Positions 15,436-21,977 of a stretch of 31,958 nt of DNA are shown one piece after another. Below the pieces are notes generated by a model. It was not told the origin of the DNA, did not search any database, and saw only the letters and a program-made list of their open reading frames with translations. Source of the stretch: an uncultured Selenomonadaceae bacterium (GTDB lineage Bacteria > Bacillota > Negativicutes > Selenomonadales > Selenomonadaceae); assembly GCA_905236665.1 (NCBI GenBank), contig CAJONF010000263.1, forward strand, positions 1 through 31,958, given 5' to 3'. Position numbers and translations under genes: made by a program. Position 1 is the first letter of the stretch; each line of letters begins with the position of its first letter.

Positions 15436-15694
15436 GCGGGAAGGACACAGATATTTTCGATAGAAAAATTAATCTGGTTCTAATAATCCTCTAATCATTC
15501 TAAAATACAATTCCCGTTAATCCCATTAAACAAAATACACGCCACAGTGCCGAAGGGCTGTCCCCGCAGCTTGGTCGGCGGCAAATAACCTGCGGTGCCC
15601 ACCAAGCACACGCAAAGAGAAGGTGAGATATGAAGAAATAAAACAACTATTCTACAGCAAACAGAAACGGAGGCGATGGAGCCTCCGTTTTTTT
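15436..15694 (+). ncRNA. Putative structured small RNA, family not recognised
   Basis: About 260 bases lie between a promoter (15401-15429) and a strong terminator (15665-15694) without a substantial reading frame. The 5' half is unstructured and contains CCTC and TTCCC stretches that could pair with ribosome sites. The middle (about 15540-15615) is GC-rich. Stem GCTTGGT/ACCAAGC, competing stem CCGCAG/CTGCGG and a small GCC-GAAG-GGC hairpin can be drawn there. AAGGTGAG then precedes ATG AAG AAA TAA, a three-codon frame at about 15631. The order CTTGGT...ACCAAGCA-CACGC-AAAG recalls preQ1-II riboswitches, and queC is just upstream, but the match is partial. It could be a trans-acting RNA or the remains of a riboswitch-controlled gene. 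Confidence 0.45.
15665..15694 (+). terminator. Strong intrinsic terminator
   Basis: A perfect 10-bp stem, AAACGGAGGC (15665-15674) with GCCTCCGTTT (15681-15690), six-base loop and a run of seven T. It ends the putative small RNA. Confidence 0.9.
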
Positions 15695-15695
15695 G

Positions 15696-15724
15696 TTGCT
15701 ATAAATTTTTTTTTGACTTATAAT
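15696..15724 (+). promoter_or_regulatory. Promoter of the glycosyltransferase operon
   Basis: TTGCTA (15696-15701), a 17-base spacer and a perfect TATAAT (15719-15724) directly after the terminator. The leader would be about 13 bases before ATG 15744, with AGGTG in between. Confidence 0.6.
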
Positions 15725-15743
15725 CGGCGGCGAGGTGATAAAA

Positions 15744-16859
15744 ATGCGCGGTGCTTATCTTATTTCTTCTAACGGCAACCCGTCAATCGGCGGCGGTTGG
15801 AACAATCAGCAACTTTTGAAAGACTGCGGACTTGTGCCGTATCTTTTACATAAAAACCACGGTTTTCATTCGGTTATGGTTGGCATAAAGGTTGACGCAG
15901 ATTATCCTTATCTGGAATATGTTCGCGGGCTGGAGCTGGATTTTTTGCCAGAAGACACGCTTAAAGCGCGGATTAATTATATCGATTCACACGCTGGCTA
16001 TATTGACTTGCTGATTTTATACGGGGCTTATCCCGCTTACATTCCGCTAGTTGAACATTATAAAAAAATTCGTCCCGACGGAAAAATTTATCTCGCCACG
16101 GATATGAACATTGCTTGGGGTGATAGAATTCCGCACGAAAATCCCGCTTATAAAAATTTTCTTCATTCTTGCGACGTTATAGCCGCCAGTTGCCGTGCTA
16201 CGCAAAAATATTTATCGGCGAAATGGAGCGTACCCGTCGATTTGATTCGCAACGGCTGGTATAATTTTTTTAAGGTTAAGTTCGACGACGTTAGCAAGGA
16301 AAATATTATTTTAACTGTCGGGCGAATCGGTTCCAATCAAAAACAAAATCATATTCTGCTTGAGGCGTTCGCTAAGGTTGCAAAAGATTTGCCGAATTGG
16401 AAAGTTCGATTGGTCGGCGGCATTGAAGAAAATTTTAAACCGTACATTGAAAAATTTTTTTCAGCACATCCAGACCTGCGCGAACGTGTGATTTTTACGG
16501 GACTGATTGAAAATAAATCCGCGCTCATGGAAGAATACAAGCGGGCTAAAATTTTTTGTCTAAGTTCAAATTTCGAGGGTGCACCGAACGTAGCGGCTGA
16601 AGCTCTTTTCGGCGGCGATTTTGTAATTTGTTCTGATGTTGACGCGGCGGGCGATATGACTGATGATGAAAACTGCGGAAAAATTTTTCCCATTGGCAAT
16701 GTCGATGCGCTGGCTAAAATTTTTTTGAACGTTTGCCGCGATGAAAAATTAATTTCCAACGGCGGACGAAATGCCCGCGATTATGCCCGTGAACAATTCG
16801 ACGCAAATAAAATCGTGGCGCGGCTGAATTATCTGCTGTATGGAGGTGACGCAAATTGA
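15744..16859 (+). CDS. GT-B fold glycosyltransferase, family 4-like
   Basis: The 371-residue protein looks like a retaining GT-B glycosyltransferase. The C-terminal half has the group 1 pattern: ILTVGRIGSNQKQNHILLEA, WKVRLVGGIEE, RVIFTGLIENK, and FCLSSNFEGAPNVAAEALFG, where the E-G-x-x-N-x-x-x-E arrangement is the nucleotide-sugar binding site. The N-terminal SSNGNPSIGGGWNNQQLL supplies the glycine-rich acceptor loop. ATG 15744 is chosen over GTG 15735 because AGGTG is correctly spaced. Its stop overlaps the next start. Substrate is unknown; a surface glycan role is likely from the exported protein in the same operon. Confidence 0.82.
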   Translation: MRGAYLISSNGNPSIGGGWNNQQLLKDCGLVPYLLHKNHGFHSVMVGIKVDADYPYLEYVRGLELDFLPEDTLKARINYIDSHAGYIDLLILYGAYPAYIPLVEHYKKIRPDGKIYLATDMNIAWGDRIPHENPAYKNFLHSCDVIAASCRATQKYLSAKWSVPVDLIRNGWYNFFKVKFDDVSKENIILTVGRIGSNQKQNHILLEAFAKVAKDLPNWKVRLVGGIEENFKPYIEKFFSAHPDLRERVIFTGLIENKSALMEEYKRAKIFCLSSNFEGAPNVAAEALFGGDFVICSDVDAAGDMTDDENCGKIFPIGNVDALAKIFLNVCRDEKLISNGGRNARDYAREQFDANKIVARLNYLLYGGDAN

Positions 16860-17821
16860 GCAAAATAAATTATTCCGGAGGAAAATATTTTTTGGAGGAC
16901 GGCGGGCAATTTTCCTTGCTCGTGGATATTCGCACACCTTCCGAAAATAGAAGCCGCGTTCATTCTCACCAGTTTAAAGAAAAAGGCGGCGTAGAATTTC
17001 CGCTGACAGAGATAGTCAAAGAGGCAACGAAAAATATTTTTAAGAAAACGCCCGAATCACTCGCCCACGTCGTGACATACTTTAGAATCGTCGCCCGCCT
17101 ATTAAAAAAGCCGCAAATACATTCCATGCTGTGCATAGGTAATTGGTCGCCACTTGATGAATCGCTCGCAGAAATTTTGCCGCAATTTAATCCAGTCAAT
17201 AAATTTTACTGCCTATCAGAAATGCGCCCACTAGGAAAATTTCCGTCGGTTAATTTTATTTTTGCGGAGGGCGGAGAATTTCCCTTGCCAGAAAATAAAT
17301 TCGACACGATAATTTTATCTGAACGGCAAATCCCGTCGTTGGAAATGTTGTTGGCAGTCAAAGACTATGGAAAAATTTATTTCACCGCGCTGAATTCTAG
17401 CATAGAAGAATCGCTCCAATCCCTGTCAAAAATTTTTCCGCTGACAGCAGAACTTTCACTGTTAGAGTTAGAAATTTTGCCGCACTTCCGACAAGAAATT
17501 AAACGCCATACGCCAGCGGGAATTTTAGAAAATAAGAAATCCGAAATAATTCAAGTCGTCTCAACATTGCCGGACGTGATAGAAAAATTCCGCACATTGC
17601 CGCGTAAAAAAAGAACCGCCGTATTGGACGAATGCATTTCCGAAATCAGTCGCGCAGAAAAAATTTTGGCAGAAATTTTTCCCGAACTCCACAGCGACAC
17701 GATTAAATTTAATTTCAATGTCATGAAAGAAACTTTGATTGATTTGCGGCTCGACAACGGCTCACTTTCCCGCGTGGACAGGCAATATAAAATTCTTACA
17801 CAAGATTTTGAACAAGCATGA
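16856..17821 (+). CDS. Unknown protein with a Rossmann/methyltransferase-like core
   Basis: I do not recognise a named family. The 321-residue protein has a central segment reminiscent of a degraded class I methyltransferase: MLCIGNWSPLDESLAEIL resembles motif I, VNFIFAEGGEFPLPENKFDT resembles motifs II-IV, and a hydrophobic strand IILSE follows. A helical C-terminal third with many Lys/Glu residues is predicted. The glycine motif is not canonical, so SAM binding is uncertain. The start is TTG overlapping the glycosyltransferase stop, with GGAGGTGACGC upstream. Co-translation suggests it works with that enzyme. Confidence 0.6.
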   Translation: MSKINYSGGKYFLEDGGQFSLLVDIRTPSENRSRVHSHQFKEKGGVEFPLTEIVKEATKNIFKKTPESLAHVVTYFRIVARLLKKPQIHSMLCIGNWSPLDESLAEILPQFNPVNKFYCLSEMRPLGKFPSVNFIFAEGGEFPLPENKFDTIILSERQIPSLEMLLAVKDYGKIYFTALNSSIEESLQSLSKIFPLTAELSLLELEILPHFRQEIKRHTPAGILENKKSEIIQVVSTLPDVIEKFRTLPRKKRTAVLDECISEISRAEKILAEIFPELHSDTIKFNFNVMKETLIDLRLDNGSLSRVDRQYKILTQDFEQA

Positions 17822-17833
17822 GGAGGAATATTT

Positions 17834-18688
17834 TTGAAGTTTAGAAAGAAAATCGCTATGCTTATGATTTTGGCGATGATTCAAATTCCCTTTCCAACTT
17901 ACGCGGCAGAAGAAGATAAAGAACTTTCACTGATTGCCGCTGAACAGGAACGCGAAGAAGAACAGCTCGGCGAAATAAATCCCGCGCTCACCGAAAATAT
18001 TTCAACCGATCCGACTAAGGAGACCGATAAAGACAAAAAGGAACGTAAGAAAAAACTTAAACAGACGCGTAAAGAGAAGGAAAAAGAAAATCAGCGCAAA
18101 CTCAAGGAAGCAGCCGATAAAAAATCTGATGAAAAAAAGACTAAAGACATCAAACCGCGTGAGGAAACAGTTATCATTGATGCGGACGAACCGGAAATAA
18201 AACCTGTGCCGCAGATAACTGAACCTGAACCGCCGCAAACAGTTGAAATTGTCAGCACACTGGATCAAAAAATTTCATACGCGAATTTTACTGAAGTCGC
18301 CAGTGCCGTGAAATTTATTCCGCTGTATATGCCGCGCAAATCCGGTTACGAAATCACTTCGCTTTATGCGGGGCAGGGCATTGCTGAAGTTCGTTACGGG
18401 CGCAGGTGGGAGCCGACTGTCTCCTTGACAGTTAGAACTTATCGGCGGGCGGACGGTGAGGAATTGCAGGACATCAGCGGCGTTCAGGGCGTAAAATGGC
18501 GCGTGGACACTACGACTGGCACGACTATTTACATTGCTAAAATTTCTGAAACGCAACACGTCGCGGCATGGGCTGTTGGTCACTACACTTTTTCCGCGCA
18601 GTCAGAAAATTTATCGTTCGCCGGTTTTCATTCGCTTGTTGCCGATGAACTTGTTGAGTTGTCGACGCATTATTATTTAGATTTGTAA
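17834..18688 (+). CDS. Exported protein with charged linker and DUF4367-like domain
   Basis: A signal peptide (about residues 1-24, ending in TYAA) leads into a highly charged region (about 25-125) rich in Lys, Glu and Asp with a likely helical or coiled segment KKERKKKLKQTRKEKEKEN. A short Pro-rich spacer follows. The C-terminal 130 residues (from AVKFIPLYMPRKSGYEITSL to the end) form a compact domain resembling DUF4367, which occurs in exported proteins and anti-sigma factors. Its function is not known. The start is TTG behind GAGGAGG, 12 bases after the preceding stop. Likely an envelope protein produced with the glycosyltransferase. Confidence 0.68.
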   Translation: MKFRKKIAMLMILAMIQIPFPTYAAEEDKELSLIAAEQEREEEQLGEINPALTENISTDPTKETDKDKKERKKKLKQTRKEKEKENQRKLKEAADKKSDEKKTKDIKPREETVIIDADEPEIKPVPQITEPEPPQTVEIVSTLDQKISYANFTEVASAVKFIPLYMPRKSGYEITSLYAGQGIAEVRYGRRWEPTVSLTVRTYRRADGEELQDISGVQGVKWRVDTTTGTTIYIAKISETQHVAAWAVGHYTFSAQSENLSFAGFHSLVADELVELSTHYYLDL

Positions 18689-18716
18689 ACTCTGTAAGGA
18701 CTTCAGGATAATCTGC

Positions 18717-18722
18717 TAAAAT
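18717..18722 (+). promoter_or_regulatory. Possible extended -10 box upstream of ftsY
   Basis: TGC TAAAAT, an extended -10 form, ends 21 bases before the ftsY ATG. No convincing -35 is present and no terminator separates ftsY from the preceding operon, so readthrough is equally possible. Confidence 0.3.
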
Positions 18723-18743
18723 AATTCGCGAGGAGGTCTTAAC

Positions 18744-19658
18744 ATGGGGTTTTTTGACAGATTAAAAGCGGGCTTGAGTAAAACCCGCGAAAAATTTATT
18801 GACAAGATTGACGAAATACTTCACGGCTCAACGAAGATTGACGATGAACTTTTGGACGAATTGGAAGAAACTTTGATAACTTCCGATGTGGGTATTGCGA
18901 CGACTGAAAAACTTATAACCGGATTGAGAAAAGGTGTACGAAAGGCTGAAATAAATTCTCCCGCCGATGTGAAAAATTTTTTGTCGAATCAAATCCGCGA
19001 AATTTTAACGGAAGAAGAAAGCAGTTTCATCAGCGTAAATCCGCCGCACGTTATTTTGATGATTGGCGTGAACGGCGCGGGGAAAACTACAACGATTGGT
19101 AAACTCGCCGCTTATTACAAATCGCAGGGCAAAAGCGTGATGATGGCGGCGGCAGATACTTTTCGCGCAGGAGCGATTGACCAGCTGGAGATTTGGGCAC
19201 AGCGAACAGGTGCGGCGTTCGTCAAACATTCTGAAGGCTCTAATCCCTCAAGCGTGGCTTTGGACGCCGCACGCTCCGCCGTGGCACAAAAAATAGACGT
19301 TCTACTTGTCGACACAGCAGGACGTCTGCAAAACAAATTTAATCTTATGGAAGAGTTGAAAAAAATCAATCGGATTCTCGGCAAAGGGATTCACGGTGCG
19401 CCGCATGAAGTTTTATTGGTGCTTGACGCTACGACAGGACAAAATGCTTTGCGCCAAGCGGAATTATTTTCACAGACGGCGGGCATTACCGGCATTGTCT
19501 TAACAAAACTAGACGGCACAGCAAAGGGCGGTATGATTATCGGTATAAAAGAACAGCTCAACATTCCCGTAAAATGGGTTGGCGTGGGTGAACGGCTCGA
19601 CGACTTGCGACCTTTCAACGCCAAAGAATTTGCTGACGCTTTGTTCAATATAACTTAA
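18744..19658 (+). CDS. ftsY: FtsY, signal recognition particle receptor
   Basis: FtsY is the membrane-docking GTPase that receives the SRP-ribosome complex for co-translational insertion. The 304-residue protein has the NG domains without the long acidic A domain, as in many Firmicutes. GTPase motifs are GVNGAGKTT (108-116), DTFRAGA (138-144), DTAGRLQ (190-196) and TKLDGTAKGG near 257-266. The DTFRAGA form replaces the usual DTFRAAA. ATG 18744 follows GAGGAGGTC. The last 14 bases overlap the end of the convergent glycosyltransferase gene, and its terminator lies inside that gene. Confidence 0.97.
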   Translation: MGFFDRLKAGLSKTREKFIDKIDEILHGSTKIDDELLDELEETLITSDVGIATTEKLITGLRKGVRKAEINSPADVKNFLSNQIREILTEEESSFISVNPPHVILMIGVNGAGKTTTIGKLAAYYKSQGKSVMMAAADTFRAGAIDQLEIWAQRTGAAFVKHSEGSNPSSVALDAARSAVAQKIDVLLVDTAGRLQNKFNLMEELKKINRILGKGIHGAPHEVLLVLDATTGQNALRQAELFSQTAGITGIVLTKLDGTAKGGMIIGIKEQLNIPVKWVGVGERLDDLRPFNAKEFADALFNIT

Positions 19659-20724
19659 AAACTTTTATATTATTAACTATTTCCGACGCGGCGAGCGGTC
19701 GGGAAATTTTTTTTGCGCAAATTTTCATTTCGGTTAGCCGCGCAGGATTTTTTAAAAGTTCTGCGATTACTGCCGAAATTTTTTTATCACCTACGGAAAT
19801 TGCCGCACCATGTGATATTGCATATGCCGCGTTAAGAGATTCGGGGCCGGGTATTGGCGCGTGCAAAATCAGCGGTAGCCCTGCCGCAAATGCTTCTGTT
19901 ATCGTCAACGCGCCGGGTTTCGTGATTAATAAATCTGCCGCCGCCATGAGTGAGCATATATTCGAGACATAGCCGAGCACTTCGACGGGGTGAGAAATTT
20001 TTTCGCGCAATTTTTTTAGCCGCGCCAATAAATTTTCATTTTGCCCAGCCACCACGATAATTTTCAGCGGCGATTGAACTTTATCCAATTCTGTCAGCGT
20101 TTCTTCAATCGAGCCGAGTCCTAAACCGCCTCCCATAATTAAAATCGTGGCTCGTGTCGCTGAAATTTTTTCCACTGCTTGAAATTCTGCACCGATTGGA
20201 ATTCCCGTGGCGAAAATTTTTTGTCCCGTTCTGCAATGCGTGGCGAGTTCCCGTTGCATTTCTTCTGTAGCCACAAAATACGCGTCGACTTCGCCATAAA
20301 TCCAAATTTCGTGCAGTGAATAATCTGTCAGCACCGCCGCCAGCAAAAAATTTTTTTCGGATTTGGCGTGCAAAAATTTCCACAGCGAAGCCGCCGCCTC
20401 CGGAAAAGGGTGAGTGCAAATCACTGCGTCGGGGCGAAATTTTTTCAGCAGGCGGGCAAATGGCAAATACATCAGCGCGGCACTTAAAAATCTTGCAGAT
20501 ACACCAACTTTTTTTCCGTCCGCGAATTTGTAAATCCTGTCGTAAAGGTCGGGGATAAATCGCAACGCCGCTAGATAAATTTTTTTCGTCAGCCAATTCA
20601 GCATGGAAATTTCTTTTGACATGAAGTCGACAACCTGCGCGGATTCGCCGAAAATTTTTTGCAGAGCCTCCGCCGCTTTAGTGTGACCGGAACCGATTGA
20701 CGCCGATAAGATTAAAATTTTCAC
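19645..20724 (-). CDS. MGDG synthase family glycosyltransferase (diacylglycerol glycosyltransferase-like)
   Basis: The 359-residue protein has the N-terminal MKILILSASIGSGHTKAAEA motif and the AVICTHPFPEAA block of the MGDG-synthase/UgtP family. The C-terminal glycosyltransferase 28 domain contains ILIMGGGLGLGS and a donor-binding KPGALTITEAFAAGLPLI. Members attach sugars to diacylglycerol at the inner membrane face, producing glycolipids and anchors. It begins inside the stop of the upstream SDR gene (four-base overlap), so both are co-translated. MurG is an alternative fold relative, but the N-terminal motif favours the lipid enzyme. Confidence 0.85.
   Translation of the reverse strand: MKILILSASIGSGHTKAAEALQKIFGESAQVVDFMSKEISMLNWLTKKIYLAALRFIPDLYDRIYKFADGKKVGVSARFLSAALMYLPFARLLKKFRPDAVICTHPFPEAAASLWKFLHAKSEKNFLLAAVLTDYSLHEIWIYGEVDAYFVATEEMQRELATHCRTGQKIFATGIPIGAEFQAVEKISATRATILIMGGGLGLGSIEETLTELDKVQSPLKIIVVAGQNENLLARLKKLREKISHPVEVLGYVSNICSLMAAADLLITKPGALTITEAFAAGLPLILHAPIPGPESLNAAYAISHGAAISVGDKKISAVIAELLKNPARLTEMKICAKKISRPLAASEIVNNIKVFKLY
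19680..19714 (+). terminator. Terminator for ftsY, inside the convergent gene
   Basis: TTTCCGAC and GTCGGGAAA form a stem with a one-base bulge around a ten-base loop, followed by eight T on the plus strand. It lies within the last codons of the convergent glycosyltransferase gene and so doubles as coding sequence. Confidence 0.65.
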
Positions 20725-21446
20725 GCCGTCAACCCACCGTCAACGCTCAAAATTGCGCCGGTTATAAAACTCGCCGCACTTGACGCCAGAAAATAAATCG
20801 CCTCCGCAACTTCTTGAGCCGTGCCGATTCTGCCGAGCGGATAAATTTTTGCCAAATCATCAAGTGTCGAGCCGGAAGTTTTCATCTGCGTCAAAGTTAG
20901 CGGCGTCAAAATATCGCCAGGTGCAATGCAATTCACGCGCACGGGAAAACTCGCCAATTCCAAAGCAAGCGACTTCGTAAATGCAATGACCGCGCCTTTG
21001 CTGGCAGAATACGCCGCACAAAAATAATTTCCGCGAATTCCCGCATCACTCGCCACATTTACAACCGCACCGCGACTTTTAATCAGCTCATCAATAGCCG
21101 CCCGCGTCACAAAAAAAGTTCCCTTGACATTCGTGGCAAAAATTTCGTCAAAAGTTTTTTCGTCCGTGAAAGTTATCGCGCCCTCATGATAAATCCCCGC
21201 GCTGTTTATCAAAACGTCCACGCCGCCGAAAATTTCTACCGTCCGCGAAATAATTTTCTCACAATCCGCTACACGCTGAACATTTGCTGAAATAAATTCA
21301 AAGTTCCCGCTGAGTTCGTGTTTAATCTTGTCAAAACGTTCACGACTTCTTCCGATGAGCACACAATTAAAATCATTTGACAAAAAAATTTTAGCCGCCG
21401 CCAATCCGATACCAGACGTGCCGCCCGTAATTATCGCTGTCTTCAA
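20721..21446 (-). CDS. Short-chain dehydrogenase/reductase (FabG-like)
   Basis: The 241-residue protein has the classic SDR pattern: cofactor loop GGTSGIG (8-14), NSAG (81-84), catalytic Ser133, Tyr146 and Lys150 (YSASKG), and the C-terminal FITGAILSVDGG. It probably reduces a keto group with NAD(P)H. FabG itself is possible, but fabG is normally within the fab cluster, while here the gene is joined to an MGDG-type glycosyltransferase. A lipid or sugar-lipid substrate is a guess. The TTG start at 21446 follows GGAGGAG. An intrinsic terminator ends only about ten bases before this ribosome site. Confidence 0.85.
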   Translation of the reverse strand: MKTAIITGGTSGIGLAAAKIFLSNDFNCVLIGRSRERFDKIKHELSGNFEFISANVQRVADCEKIISRTVEIFGGVDVLINSAGIYHEGAITFTDEKTFDEIFATNVKGTFFVTRAAIDELIKSRGAVVNVASDAGIRGNYFCAAYSASKGAVIAFTKSLALELASFPVRVNCIAPGDILTPLTLTQMKTSGSTLDDLAKIYPLGRIGTAQEVAEAIYFLASSAASFITGAILSVDGGLTA

Positions 21447-21462
21447 AATTTCTCCTCCATAC

Positions 21463-21498
21463 GAAAAAAAGCGGTTCCTAAAAATTTGGAGCCGCTTT
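21463..21498 (-). terminator. Intrinsic terminator after the BamE-like gene
   Basis: On the minus strand AAAGCGGCTCC and GGAACCGCTTT form an 11-bp stem with one mismatch, followed by seven T. It ends 17 bases after the exported-protein stop and just before the SDR ribosome site, leaving no space for a separate promoter there. Confidence 0.85.
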
Positions 21499-21515
21499 AA
21501 AATTTTTATTTACGT

Positions 21516-21956
21516 TTAATCTCTAAGTTCGCAGGAAATTTTTGTGATGATACCGTTGACGACCTTGAATTCAATCTTTTTTGTGCGGTCGGTGCTGTAA
21601 TATTCGTAATCGGTGTCGTCGTAATCGCGATCAACTTTATCTGCCGTGCCATAAGAAGAATTTAAAATTTCCGCCGATTGACCAACACGAACTCCTTCGG
21701 GCGTCATTATTGTATCTGAAGTCGTGGAAACTTTTTCGACAACGCCGCGCTCAATATCAACTTTGAAATTTTTATATGTCCAATCGTCGCCGTCTTTATA
21801 AACGGGTTGACCGAATGCGTTCACCAAATCATTGACGCTCATTCCTGGATAAATGCTGCCCAGCGCAATTTTTCCGCCGTCAACCGCCGCCATGCACAGC
21901 GACGAACTTAAAATCATCGCGCCACAAAGAATAGCCGCCAAATTTTTAAACTTCAT
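21516..21956 (-). CDS. Exported small protein, BamE/SmpA-like fold
   Basis: The 146-residue protein has a signal peptide (MKFKNLAAILCGAMILSSSL, cleavage near CMAA). A repeated motif resembling BamE/OmlA follows: IYPGMSVNDLVNAFGQPVYK, then a second TPEGVRVGQSAEILNSSYGT. The G-M-S-x-x-x-L/V-x-x-x-F/Y-G-x-P pattern is typical of outer membrane assembly lipoproteins and other SmpA-fold proteins. A Cys is present in the signal but no clear lipobox, so a soluble periplasmic form is likely. ATG 21956 is chosen because GGAGG lies 8 bases upstream. Role in this organism unknown. Confidence 0.72.
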   Translation of the reverse strand: MKFKNLAAILCGAMILSSSLCMAAVDGGKIALGSIYPGMSVNDLVNAFGQPVYKDGDDWTYKNFKVDIERGVVEKVSTTSDTIMTPEGVRVGQSAEILNSSYGTADKVDRDYDDTDYEYYSTDRTKKIEFKVVNGIITKISCELRD

Positions 21957-21977
21957 AATGTGAACCTCCAAAAAACT

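Noticed and set aside
15540..15615. Cyclic di-GMP-I, glycine, RNase P or SRP RNA in the GC-rich core
   Set aside because: Short pieces such as GCCGAAGG or GGCAAA recall these classes, but the required conserved cores are missing or in the wrong order.
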